Assembly (NCBI GenBank): GCA_036850595.1
Contig: CM072152.1
Location: 17,435,207-17,499,206, forward strand
Reading direction: 5' to 3'
Length of the DNA: 64,000 bases
Source: Rhyacichthys aspro
Lineage: Eukaryota; Chordata; Actinopteri; Gobiiformes; Rhyacichthyidae
Part shown: positions 50,601 to 63,000 of the stretch, in pieces
Position numbering within the stretch: the stretch's first letter is position 1
How the letters are laid out: each line of letters starts with the position of its first letter
Program-made: the position numbers and the translations under genes
Notes under the pieces: model-generated
The model's database searches: none
What the model was told of the DNA's origin: nothing
The model's input: only the letters and a program-made list of their open reading frames with translations

Positions 50601-52555
50601 TCAAAACTGTGAGATGAGCAGCTGAAGTAACACACTTAACAACCAGTAATGGCTCCATAGGAGACATGTCTCCCGTTGTCATGACGCCGGTGACGAAAAT
50701 GTCAGGAAAAGTCAACTGGATCAGTTTCAAAAACTGTATTTGTGAAATCTCAAGTTAATGATCCAAGCAAATACAGTGTAACAATGTGTATAGTCTGTGC
50801 ATATAAGTCTGTTCCCTACAGGCACCCATAGTTCTGAGAGTAAAGTCAGAATTTGACTTTTTTTCCTCAAAATGCTGACTTAAATTTCAAACTTTGGACT
50901 AATCTCAGAAGTCATTCCTCTTTTATTTAACTGTGGCCCTAATCCTCTTTCTTAACAGCCCCTGACCCACCGAACAGTAAAAGCGTTCATTAAAACTCAA
51001 GTGTTTTGTTACAATCATGATATGAAACACTGACATTGACTCATTTAGTGACCACCTTGAAAATTACTTTTCTCAAGTGTCATTGGCATTTGCCGTTTGA
51101 GAAGATGTTGAAGGTGTCTGTCTTGTATAGACCAAGTGTTTTTACCTTTTTCCTGAATACATTTTCTACCTGCTTGAAGCTATAGTGTGATGCAAGGTGG
51201 CGTGGCGCGACACACTGTGTTATCCCATGGTAATTCAAGCTGCTGTTAATACATTTATGCTCTGTCAGAGCAAGGGATTGGCCCTGACCTGTGTTGGCCT
51301 CGCCTCTGATGTTGGTGGCTTTCGACAGTGAGGACAATGAGAGGGTTACTAAAGAGAGATCAAGGTCAGAAAAGACTCTCCTATGTGTTGCAAATGATGA
51401 CAAGCCAGAACATTAATATACCAGGAATCTGTGTGTAGTCCAACCCAGAGCCACAAACAAAAGTAACAATGACTGCTTTAAACAGAACTCACTACATCTA
51501 CTTGCATGTCCTCACGCATTACCCTGTCAAAAGAAGTTACAGCTTTAACTCCAAGTTGTAATATCATCATTACCATTAGCCCATACAATTTGCACAGGTT
51601 TGATAAAAGCTGCCGTCAACAGGTTCGGGCATGGGTCTCTCTTCTGACCAGAAATGACACTTTTACTAATGCTTTCTACAACTAACGACAATGCAAATCT
51701 CACAAAGACATGGTCTCAGTCAACATTTTATTACAGGTCAGAGCATAGAAATGATAAAAGTTATTTGAGTTATTTGTCTGATGGACCTTCAGTGTTGTGA
51801 CTTTTTATAAGACCTATTTTTACTACTGTTCCAATCCGTAGAAACAATACTGCGTTCAAATTAGTGTGACTGAAATATCAGGTTGTATTGCCTGCTAACT
51901 GCAACCTGTTACAACTCTTCAAATCTTTTTAACTGACATTGCCTGGTTTACCTACACTACTGCAAAGCTCCTAACTCAAGGTGAAAAAGTATTGTAACTT
52001 TTATGTTTTAATGCTCAGGCCTAGACCTTCCGCATTATCCTTTACTTCTTGTCCTAACGTTAGAGGTACTGAACAGACAGCCAGTCTTAATTGAACACAG
52101 ATGGGAGTGAGGCAATATGAAATGTGTGTGAGAAAAAGAACGAGAGAGGGAAGGTGTCAGACAGAGTAAAGTTTTTTCAAGTCTCTGTCCCTCCTCAATT
52201 TGCATGCCTAATGAAGCTGAGCAGAAGTTAATAGCGGGTGTAATGACTTCTGACTGGCTGGGCTGTGGGCTGCTGGGACACCAGCGGCCTCTGAATGGCT
52301 AACTGTGGACTGGGGTGAATAAAGTAACATACACTTTAGTCAAAAACATACACCTTGAAAGAACCTGACAAATAGACAACTTTCCAATGAATACACCATT
52401 AAGAGCAGACATGGTGATATACTGTATGTGGTTTTGACATGATCCAAATTAATAAACACCAGATGGCAGTGTTGTTTGAGAATGTATATCTATAAAGCAT
52501 TAATGATGCATCACCAAGAATTTTCTTTGCACCCCTCACCCCCAACAACAGCATA
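47601..52555. other. Gene-free stretch
   Basis: No coding or RNA gene recognised. GC-richer patches occur at 49790-50090 and 52190-52310; the latter contains an octamer-like ATTTGCATG and AGAAGTTAATAGC. A CTCF-like near match (13 of 14), ACACCAGATGGCAG, lies at 52456-52469. Open frames on both strands at 49786-50137 look like chance. Confidence 0.4.
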
Positions 52556-52589
52556 ATTTTATTCAAGTTGGTTATTTAGTTTTTTATTC

Positions 52590-52620
52590 AAAAAAAAAAA
52601 AAGAAAAAAAAAAAAAAAGA
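52590..52620. repeat. Poly-A low-complexity run
   Basis: Two long A runs interrupted by single G bases, ahead of the larger homopurine tract. Possibly an old poly-A tail. Confidence 0.7.
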
Positions 52621-52805
52621 AGCAAAACTGGACCATTTCGGCAATGCAAAATACCAAGACTAGAGACAAGATTACATCAAACCAATGTTTGGTGCTTACC
52701 TTGAACTTTTTGCTGAGTTCATTGTCAGATTGACCCGATTGCAATTATCTCCACTTCGTTAAACATTGCGTAAATGCAATGACAATATTTATACACATTT
52801 CAGTG

Positions 52806-52902
52806 GAAAAAAAAAAAAAAAAAAAAAAAAAACAGAGAGGAGGGGGGAAAAAAAAAAGTTAAAAAAAAAAAAAAAAAGGGGGAAGGGGGGGAAAAAAAAA
52901 AA

Positions 52903-52934
<32 letters not shown>

Positions 52935-52949
52935 GGGGGGGGGGGAAAA

Positions 52950-52985
<36 letters not shown>

Positions 52986-53004
52986 GGGAGGAAAAAAGGG
53001 GGGG

Positions 53005-53043
<39 letters not shown>

Positions 53044-53190
53044 GGGGAGGAGACCAAGGGGGGGGGGGAAAAAAAAAGAGGGGGGGGGGGGGGGAAAAAA
53101 AAAGGCGTTTTTTTTTTGGGGGGGGGGGGGGGGGGAAAGGGGGGGGGGGGCCCCCCCCCCAAGGGGGGGTCCCCCCCCCTTTCCCCCCAG
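52806..53190. repeat. Extreme homopurine/homopolymer tract, probable mis-resolved GA-rich repeat
   Basis: From 52806 to about 53103 the + strand is almost purely long A and G homopolymers, followed by blocks of T, G, A and C homopolymers to about 53190. Right flank 53208-53243 carries a roughly duplicated unit (ACATACAGAAGGGAGG), suggesting a purine-rich minisatellite. The long frames read through it are artefacts. Confidence 0.85.
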
Positions 53191-53249
53191 GGAAGGAGGA
53201 GAAAAACACACAGAAGGGAGGGGAAACATACAGAAGGGAGGAAGACACC

Positions 53250-54670
53250 AAAAACCAGGAATGGATCCTGACATTCAGTTTCCTTTTCTTTTCTTTATTT
53301 CTGTTTTTGTTTTCTGTGCTGTTTCTCTGTGTAAACAGATGTGTCCAGCGCTGGAATAGATGGCAGCCATTACTTCCTTGTTGACACTAGTGAAGACCAA
53401 TATTCCAGAGTGAGCATGTGATTGGCCAAAGCTTCTGGTATGTGCTGATTACCCATATCTCTTAAAATCCTTAATAATAAAGCCTAGCTGATGCCTTAAG
53501 GAATGATTCCTATTACAATCTGCAATTAAATGATTAAACAGTTTTTGTCAAAGCTAAAATAAATCGGGTAATTTTTCTTTTAACATGTCTTAGTTCTTTG
53601 TTTTCAGTAACTCAATCTCTTGTCACAACAATGACAGGACATTCTGATACAGAAATGCAAAAGAACCATCTGACTCAGTAGTGACTGTGACCCCACCTAG
53701 TGTTGGCTGAACAGGCATTAGGCACACTCATTTAATGATCTCTCAAGATGACAAGATGTTGACATCTTTGGCAAAAAATGATATATATTTAAATATTCTC
53801 ATGATTAATGTCAGTCATTAATCCTTTAACTTATAACAAATATGCGGATAAAATGATATCTGATGCAAGATAAACATATGATATTTACCATATCATATCT
53901 AATATGTAATGTATGATATTTGCAATGGGTACATGCATTTTGAACTTTACAGAGGAACTCCGTCCTAACACTGATTTGAACAGATTTATGTTCCCACAAG
54001 GTAATATCAGCACAGACACACATCACACACCCACACCTTCGGCGTCCTGACGGGCCCAGATGTAAGTGTGACCAGCCCATCTCTGCCAGGTGTTGCTTTA
54101 TAGCTGTGTCACTTTGAGCCTGACTCCATCTGCCTGGCAAAAAGAAGCTCAAAACAAACAGCTTTCCACAGTACACCACTATGCACACACTCTGACTGAT
54201 CACTACAGATTATGTGAAGTCCCTGGTTTTGTACAATTTTACTAAAAAGAGGACATGTATGTTCATTTTTTGGACGGGATTGTAACTACAGCTTACATTC
54301 ATTAACAGAGGGTTACAGGTTACAGTAAGAATTGTGTCAGAGCAGTTTTCTAGGAAGACTCTTTCAAACGTAAAGGGGCTTCATTGTAAATATATTCCTA
54401 TAAAATTTAAATGGTTAAAGTAAGGTTTAGTTTGTCATTGGTAGAACTATTCTGTAATGATTACTTTTACACATATGACACAAAGCGAACCGCACTGTAG
54501 ACTGTATGAACGGCACATCTGCACCAAGTAAAGACCAACGGCCAGAGTTGTCAAGTCTGCTGTTTAAATGTTCAGCTAAAGATAGTATTACAGAGAATAT
54601 CAATCAGTGGAGCTCAATATAATGCACATAATAAATCCTTTCTGAGCAAAAACACTCAATCAGTATAAGC
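53250..54670. other. Gene-free stretch
   Basis: No exon recognised. The reverse-strand frame at 53826-54203 has no domain or splice support. Sequence is AT-rich with ordinary composition. Confidence 0.45.
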
Positions 54671-54673
54671 ATA

Positions 54674-54750
54674 AGTGTACCCCAAGCAACTGGAACAGAC
54701 TCCGGCCCTGTGTGACCTGTAAAGGCAGTGGAATCAGTCAATTAATCAAT
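54674..54750 (+). repeat. Degraded copy of the teleost interspersed repeat
   Basis: GTGTACCCCAAGCAACTGGAACAGACTCC followed by GTGACCTGTAAAGGCAGTGG (two separate stretches) aligns, with gaps, to the tail of the copies at 41.8 and 59.1 kb. It is old and partial. Confidence 0.45.
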
Positions 54751-57700
54751 AGTTTTTATTTTAGATAGGGCACAGTCTGTCACAATCTTTAAAATAAGCG
54801 CTGAAAATAAATAAAGATTGCACGAAAAAGTGAACTATTCATCATCATGTTTGTAGGATGCTTCTCTGAGGGGGCTGTATAGCATAGCCTGTTTTATAAA
54901 CATTATTGTGTAATCATAATTAATCATGCTCTATCAGAATAATGTTGTTTACTTGCTAGAACTGAACCAGGGATTTGAGTGTGAGCTATCCTTTCATAAT
55001 AGCATTGTTTAGGCTCAGCGATCCGTCATCCCACCAACAGGTAATATGATAGTAGAGGAAGCAGGCACAGCAATTAGATTTGCGTTGAACAGTGGGGCGT
55101 GTTTTTCTCCACCGCACTCTTGAATTTTTAATCACACTTGTTCTATTTGGGAAACACCTGCCATGACACAGCTTTGCAGCATCTATAAAAAAGGAGCAAA
55201 AGGTCGACCCCTAAAAGTGATCAGGAGATGAAGTTACTCACCACTGGCTCATGCATATTTATACTTGATTTAATTATATCTAATGAGACACTGCATTTGA
55301 TCTGCACAGTGCTCTTAATCAAGAGCTTGCAATGATTTTCTGCTCTACCAAAGATGTGTTCCAAGTGCTTATGGTAATTTGATATTTTGTATGTGTGCAC
55401 TAGGCTGATTCTTAGATTGAGTGTTTTTGTTTCGCACTTCCCTTTATATGTGAGCTTCAACTTGCCCCTCCATACGTTATTTGATGTGTAAATGAAAATG
55501 GAAGTCTCTTAAAGCACAGTTTTTACTAACAAACCTCAGAGATGTGTCATATTGTAATTGGCAGTGGTTTGCTGGTTTCCTGGCACCATGATTATTCAGT
55601 TAAGACTCCAGGAACTCTCTGTCCAGCTGTTGTTTGTCCAGATATAGTTTTAGCTCAAACTCCATGTGGAACAAATTGGTTTTGAATTTCTGCTCTTTTA
55701 AAAGCTATGCTAATTGACACCTGTTTCTGTTTTAGATACAGACCATACTATGTTCTGTTTTTTTCTGACAACTACTTTTTATCTAACTTGCCAGAGTTCT
55801 TAAATGTTCAGCTCCAATACAGAACCTTGGCTTGTCCAACAAATCCAGCTCTTACCCTCTGTATTTCAGTTGTCATGTGTTATCTGTTAGAAAAGTGTCT
55901 TGGACTTTTGCTGCAAAGGAGACAAATAAAGTTGCTTGTCTATCTGTCATATCTTAACTTCAGGTGCCCACTGCCAAAGCCAGGGTTACAGTCTATCCAT
56001 TCCCTGGTTTGTATAATTGTGGTCCTGTATATATTATAAACAGCACATAGTGTATGTATGATAGTGAAATTGATGTACATTATGTTGGCCTTTGAATATG
56101 TTCTAATTTCTTGTAGTTTTACAATAGAAGACCTACTCTTCTCTGACCTGGCATTGGCTGAAAGCTACACAATAAAAAAACTCAGGAGGAAGGCTGTCCT
56201 TTGTATTTTGATATATTCTTCAAGCTTATTAACATGCAACATTTTTATTTTACGTTTAGAGTTTCAACAAATGTGAGCTACTCCTATTCTTCTGGCATTG
56301 ATTTTCTTTTATCACAGTGAATGTTATTGGTTTTCTATTGAAGATACTGAAGATTTTTCTTTCCTTTTCTGGTTATTTTTTCTGGCTGCAATTGATTTTC
56401 CCTAACCTAGTTCTTTCCTTTCTAACTGGAGCCTTCAGCTTTTATTGTGTCAAAACTTACTTCAAAATAAATGTAGTCATTTCAAAATCATGACACACTT
56501 TCTCAGTTTTTAAATAAAATTGGCATCAATATGAATTTTTTTTTAGTGGCTTCCCCATTGTTTTAATACTTTTATGACAATCCTTTTTCTGTAAGAATAA
56601 ATAGGTGGTGAGACATAAAGTGAGACACAAAACGGTAGGACATTAATGAGAGGTGAAGAATGTGTTGAACCGAGGAGTGTAAAAAAAAAAAAATCTATAT
56701 GACCAAATACTCACTATCTTCCATGTAACGTGGCATTTTGGTACACTGTAAAAAGTTGGAAAATATGCACCTTTTCTCCCTTTCTTTTATCCTTGTCGCT
56801 CCAAAGCAGTTAGAAGTGTGCCTTAATCTAGCCTCACTCACAACTTGTCTCTCCCTCTTTCTTTCCTTCACATCCGTCCAAATGTCCGTCCGCCGCGCAC
56901 ATGCTCCTCCGTCACTCCGAGATGAATGGTGCTCTGTCACTTGGCGGGCTCTTCAGAGGGCCCCGCACTCCGTATGAGGAAAGTGCCAGTCATTAACGGG
57001 AGGAGGAGGGGCGGCCCAGAAGAGGCAGGATGAAAAATGAGTTCATTTACGGGCAAGTCCTGTGTGTAACGTCAGCAACAGAAGCCCCCCTATTCCTTCT
57101 TCACCTTCTTGCTGCCATCACTTTTTGTAGGTGCCCAGTAATATGTGTGTGTGTGTGTATTACTCAGCAGAATTTCACCCTTGTAAAAGAAAATAGTAGA
57201 CACAAGATTAAGGAAGGTAAATTTGAGAGGGGAAACCAGGAGGCATGAGCATGAGGGGATTAGACAGAGTCGTTATTCACAGTAGAAGGATGCGGGAATT
57301 TGAGCCACAGATTAACACATTTGGTCACAGCTAAGGATTGCCTAATATCTGTGCTTAAGTCAGTCTGTCCTCAACCATAAGTAGTGGTTAAAGTGGTATT
57401 CAGCTCTGGCAATGTAAGTATGATGCCCATTCACTAATGTTTTCTGGTGGAAAGTCTATTTAAGCGCTCAATGGATATGTTCAGTCTAGCTTCGTGGTCA
57501 CACTGAGGTAGACAGATAACTAACCAATAAAGAGGCAGAGGTTTTAAGTCATTAATGTCAGGTTTACAGGTTAAAAAAACAGTAAAACTGCTAACATTGC
57601 ATCTGGAACCTCAAAAATGGATGGAAAACAGCAACATAGATAGACACAAAAAGAAACATAGACGTTTTGGGAACGCCCACTGAAACTGTTATATTTTTAA

Positions 57701-57980
57701 ATGTAAACCAGTAAAAAAATAAAACTATAAATTATATCAGTGTTATGCATCAATCTGAATCACATAGTTTCATCTAGGTTTCATGCACATTTGTAAAGAG
57801 ATAAGAGAGTTTATGAACCAGTGTGGACACAAAGAGGATTGTTGTAGCAGCTGATTTACTATTTTAACAGATAATACAACATAAAAGCAGTTTTGCTTTT
57901 GCTGACTATGGAGCTAATACAACGTCACATCTATTTGCAAAACTAAATAAGGTTTTGCAAAAGTCAAATAACATATTAAA
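54751..57980. other. Gene-free stretch
   Basis: No supported gene. Frames at 55707-56039 and 56058-56276 lack splice or family evidence. A GC-richer patch at 56860-57110 (CCGCCGCGCACATGC, GGGAGGAGGAGGGGCGGCCC) resembles regulatory or CpG-bearing sequence. A short (GT)n lies near 57140. Confidence 0.4.
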
Positions 57981-58722
57981 AATGCAAGCCAAAAGATAAA
58001 GGATTGCAAACAAAAATAATGTATTGAAAAAAACAAATATAGTTTTGCAAACAAAAATCAGTGTTGCAATGCAACTTTTCCTTTGCTACACCCACTAATT
58101 TATTTGCACCGCTCCATTAATCCTTCATCTCAGTCTGCTGTGGTTTTACGATACTTTTCCTTTATGCTGCCAACTTTTTTGTGTTTCAATCTGACATTGA
58201 TTTGACGTTCTGTTTATTTGAACAAAACAATGAAAATATATACCCAGCTGCTGGTAAAGTGGTCCTTGGTTGGATAGGTGGGTGGATGAACGTCTTTATT
58301 CCTTCGTCCCTGCAAAACTGCAAAATGAAAATATTCATTTTTTTTAAATACAACATTTTCGATTATAAATATCAAAGCTATACTTACTTCTTAGATGAAA
58401 GTCTGAGCCGGTTCTTCCAGTCTGGGACACAAGCTTATGACGTGACATAGGTAATCACGTGACCCCCTGAAGCATCTATTGAGGCATAAATAAATTCTCA
58501 TTTTACCCACTTTTGGAGTGAATTTTGCCGTGTCCCAAAATCACAATTTTACCATTGCAGCGGACTGAGACGAAGGATTAATGGAGCGGTGCAAATGAAT
58601 TGGAGGGTATTGCAATGGAAAAGTTGCACTGCAACATTGATTTTTGTTTGCAAAATGTTATTTGTTTTTTTCAATACATTATTTTTGTTTGCAAAACTTT
58701 ATTTGTTGGTTACAAAAAATTT
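57981..58722. mobile_element. Foldback / long-TIR non-autonomous DNA transposon
   Basis: The left arm (about 57981-58150) and right arm (about 58545-58722) are inverted copies at roughly 85-90% by eye. Shared words are GCAAACAAAAATAATGTATT, GAAAAAAACAAATA, GTTGCARTGCAACTTTTCC and TTTGCACCGCTCCATTAATC. Within each arm TTTGCAAACAAAAAT occurs twice. The loop of about 395 bp has no transposase. No clear target duplication was found, so the outer ends and superfamily are uncertain. Confidence 0.75.
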
Positions 58723-59094
58723 GGTGATTTCCAGCAGGCAGCATAATATTCATTTGCTTGGTTGACTGTGTGCCTATTTATGTGGCGTAGAAACAGTCTA
58801 TCACTGTCATCTGAGCCAATGAAAGGCAGGTTGTGCCTTCACCTGCTCCTCGTAAAATCGCTACATAATCATGACTGGCTGTGCATTAAACTGTTTAAGG
58901 ACCACATAAACAAAAAAGACAGACCCAGCCGTTGAGTTGTGTAGATGAGGACTGCCATCTTAGTATCTCAGCAGCAGAACCATATCAAGCAGGAGGAGCG
59001 CTGTTTCGTTTCATTTGATATATTAGTTTCTGAAAATATCCGCACAAGTAAGTTGTTTAAGGGAGTAATTTTAATGATAAAATATCCTATTACT
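58723..59094. other. Gene-free spacer
   Basis: No feature recognised between the foldback element and the next repeat copy. Confidence 0.45.
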
Positions 59095-59215
59095 AAGTGT
59101 CAGCCCTGCGACGAACATTGTCCAGAGTGTACCCCGCCTGAGGCCCAAAGCTGCTGGGATAGGCTCCAGTCACCCACGACCCCTAATGGGACTAAGCGGT
59201 AGAAAATGAATGAAT
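59095..59215 (+). repeat. Teleost interspersed repeat, truncated copy
   Basis: GTGTCAGCCCTGCGACGAAC, TTGTCCAGAGTGTACCCCGC, GCTGGGATAGGCTCCAG, then ACTAAGCGGTAGAAAATGAA and a GAAT tail. It lacks the 5′ part of the 41.8 kb copy and shares TTGTCCAGAGTG with the reverse copy at 43.5 kb, suggesting those two are the same subfamily. Confidence 0.8.
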
Positions 59216-59499
59216 AGCCTATTACACTGTGGTGAATAAATAATGCTATTTAGGAATATCCCATCCTGGCGACTTGTATTTGTAAATGATTTCAACCTGT
59301 TTATAAAGTTACTGATTCAAGTCCAAAAGTATTCATAGTGGAAAAGAGTGACTTTTTGCAGTTTTTTTGCAGTATGATGGTTGGATATAAGTTGACAAAC
59401 TGCACTCGGTAGAAATCCAGTTGGACCAATGGTATCTGTTTGTCTGAAACAGGACAGGCCCGATGCACTACTAAGTTTTTGTGATTGGTTGTTTTTTTG

Positions 59500-60000
59500 T
59501 AACCTTGCGCTGCAGCTGGATTCTCGCGAGATTTCTCTTGTAAATCCATCTTGTATCGCGCCAACCAAACCGCTTGAGTCGCGCACCGTGGACTCACCGG
59601 ACTCTTGTGACCAATGATGTTGCAGCACTAACAGGTAGAGGCGGGTTTTTAATTTGAAGAAAGCAACTGGTGCTCTCTTCTCTTCTTTGTTATCAACATG
59701 GCTACGCCGAAAGATGTTAGCGTTGACGCTGCTATCGAAACAGTTTTATCAGAAGTAGAGAATATTTCTTCTTTGAAAGAAGCGCAAAGAGTGGCACGTC
59801 ATATCCTTGCTGTGATTGGTTAAAGAAACCTCATGCTAAGCAGATACTAGTCGCTGCTTCATCCAATCAACACCAAGTTTTTGACAGAAGGAGCCTCCCT
59901 TTTGCAAACGCTTTCAACGGGAGCCTTCCCAGATGGTTCTGCGAAATAGACTATGTTCTGTGGAGCAGTTCTGTCTGGCGGAGTCAGGTTAGTTTTTTTG
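59500..60000 (+). other. CpG-richer block with a 41-codon frame, possibly transposon-derived
   Basis: This block has a higher CpG content than its surroundings (TCTCGCGAGATT, ATCGCGCCAACC, GAGTCGCGCACCGTGG). An ATG at 59698 opens 41 codons to a TAA at 59821-59823, starting MATPKDVSVDAAIETVLSEV and rich in helix-forming residues. It could be the first exon of a fragmentary mobile-element protein, or the promoter and first exon of an unrecognised gene. No downstream exon was found, and the terminal-repeat-like words at 59970-59995 are not conclusive. Confidence 0.35.
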
Positions 60001-63000
60001 TAGCACTCAAGAGTAAATGCAGGTACTGCGCTTTGTTTTCTGATTTGTTGTACATCTCTCTAATTGCACTGAAATGTAGTTTAATCTGTACCGATCAGTA
60101 TCAGTGGTTCTGCCCCCTGGAAATCCCAACGAATTCTTTGTACAGAAAAGGAAAAGCATTAGGATAGCTGGCAAGGGTTGCAAAGAATTACATGTCTCAA
60201 CCTAAACTGACCTAAACTTGTAAACAATCCAAGTACAGTTGAAGCAAAAATAAACCTTGCTTTCTCTAATAGACTTAATGCAGGCTAACACGACAAATAT
60301 ACTGACCTGACTGAATATAAGGAGGCTGTATTGGCAGTGAACTGTAATTGATCCTCTGCCTCTTGCCACCAAGAAAGGCAGACCATAAAGAAAAAATCTC
60401 TAGGCTCCAGAAAGTGCTTTCCATTGCAAACTAAAGCTGTACCTTATGAGTATCTGGGTTGTGTGCAGAGTTAACCAGAACAGTATTACAGTAGCCCATA
60501 TACTGTACTACTTCAAACAAGCATGTAAACAAACTACAGCAAAGTTAACCTACTGAGCTAACACACATTCACATGACTGCTATGAAATTGGAAGCATTTA
60601 CCACTGTTGTATCAAAAACATGCATGTTACTTCTGCTTTAAATACTCATGCAAGTTTGGTTTGGCTGGAAAACTGCCTGCTAATTTTCCTCCATCAAAAT
60701 GCAAAAGGCTATTGTTGATGCCTATGAAAGAAATGGTGTGAAACCTGAGTGTTTGATTACGAGCCTAATAAAGATGTGATTTGCTGTTATATTCTCCAGA
60801 CAGCGGGAAAAAACTGAAGAAAAAGAACTGAATGAAGAGGGACTTATTACACTTTGACGAATGAAGTGCTTTTCGGAGAATGCGCTCGAGTGCAATCGCA
60901 TCACAGGTGTGTTGCACTTTGTGTGTGGTACTGTTCCTCCATAATTTAATTTCATACATCATAAATGCCACTTCGACACTTAGTCAGCCGTGTGGCGTCG
61001 GGAAAGCGGAAGCCATAAATTAAATCAAAGCCATTTCCTCTTTTCTCTGTGTCCGACTTCTTCCTAATTTTACTCTGCTTGGCTGGAGAAGAGGAGGGCC
61101 TTTTTGGTGCACTGATGCTGTTCGAGCACAGTTTGGGTAGTTTGTATAAGTCACTGTATGGCTGCCCAGTATCGTGAACCAGAGAATCTAGAATGAAGAA
61201 ACAACATTATTCTCTGACTTCGAAGTGCTTTTTTAAAGAACCTCTCAGAGTGGACCTAACCTCATGAGCCTTGTTTATGGATGTGTGGATAGAAGAGGTA
61301 AATATCTTCTTTTTCTCCCATCAACCACTTCAGTACAGTCCTGGACTTTTTAGATGACCATCTTGAGGGCTTCGTAGAGCCTCAGTTAATCACCACTGTG
61401 CTCAGAGTTAAATTTTGCCACTAACTATCCAATCCTCATCTTGTGTTGTAACACTGTTTATGGGTAAATTTATCCTTAGGGGTGTCTCATTACAGGTTGC
61501 TGCTGTTTTCCACAAGCACTGTTTAATTTCACTCTCCAGGTTGAAGGTATACACATTAAAAGTTAATGGTCAATGCAGCTATTTATTTATAAGATAAATA
61601 ACACACACCAACAGTACAAGCCAGATTTTCATTTTAATTTCACTTTTCATTCATTATTTGCACACTCCTGTTTTATGAAAGCAGATGTTTGTTAATAATC
61701 TCATTCAGTCCCATCCCTTTATCCTCTTGTGAAGTTGAAGTGGCTGGAGCTCAGAGAACAACGACAAGCCTTAAGTATAACAGCAATAGACAGAGGGGTC
61801 TAGCACAGTAGATGCAGACAAAGAGGCCTCTAAGACAATCCAGGACATAACACCGAGGTGAGAAGCAGAGTATGCATAAAATCTTTTAACCAAAGAGCTG
61901 GCATATTCTACAGAAAGTATCAAAGGGCAAAATTCAATTCCCCATTGTGGTGTGAACTAGCCGTCCGATATGGCAGGCATTGTGGAAGGTTCCTGGTCTC
62001 GTAATGCTACCTTTACGTTTGAAGATGCTGTGAAGAAGTGCTGCCCCTGAACAGTTGGACCCCATGTGCGCTTTGGCCAGTGCAGCTGTGTGTGTGTGTG
62101 TGTGAGCTGTGGTGGCCCTCGCTGCCTGTACCCGACGCTCTGTCAGCCGCCGAAGCAAGGGAAATGCTGGGATAAATGATTATTTATGATGTGCCACCTC
62201 CCATCCTCTCTGCTATCCCCAGGTCCCATTCATTACAGTTGCAGGCTGTCACAAGAAAAAAAAAAACACATCCCTACTCACACAGACACTAAAGAGCCTC
62301 TGACTTTTTAACCAGTATTTTCTGGCTTCATTGTGTTCAAGAGAAGTATGTGCCACCCAAAAATGCTCCTGTCCAAAGCAGAAGTTATCATCCGATTTAT
62401 TTGAAAACCGTCCTACACCCCACACATTCCCCTCTTTGGTGTTAAGTGGCACATGGCTGACGAGTCTCTGTGGTATTTGTCTAGCCTCGTCATGCATCAT
62501 GTTTTTCATTGGGCCAAACTTCCACCAGCTGGACCTAATAAATCCTCTGGAAAAATCCCAGAGAACTCAAGGTAGCTTAAATAATTGATCAGAGTGAGCG
62601 TGCAGCCTGGCAGCCTGCTTGCCTAATACACAAGGATATTACAATAAAAGAAAGGAAAATACATGATCATGTTTACGTGTTGTGTTTACCACAAAATCAG
62701 TTATGAAGAGGGATTTTGTGCCATTTAAAAGCAACATGAAAACACATAGATTTTGTAATACGTTGTGCACTCAGCCTCTCTTCTCTTACAGGAAAACAGG
62801 TGTCAGAGAACAAGGCAGCTCCATGGAAAAGCTTTGACATGTCAGTGTTATTAGGCTGCAGAACACAGGCTATTTCATGTATAAAAGCCCAGTGTGACGT
62901 CTTGTCTATAAAGAAGAGAGTTAGGGCGTGCTTTAAGTGGAATATACATCACATACATCAAGAACTTGTTAAGAGAATGTATACGTATAGAAGTCCCAGG

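Noticed and set aside
52766..53359. Long open frames (up to 197 codons) on both strands
   Set aside because: They read straight through the A/G/C homopolymer tract and encode only Lys/Gly or Pro/Phe runs; they are artefacts of low complexity.
58181..58450. 89-codon frame inside the foldback element
   Set aside because: It shows no transposase motif and is AT-rich; it is probably chance within the loop.
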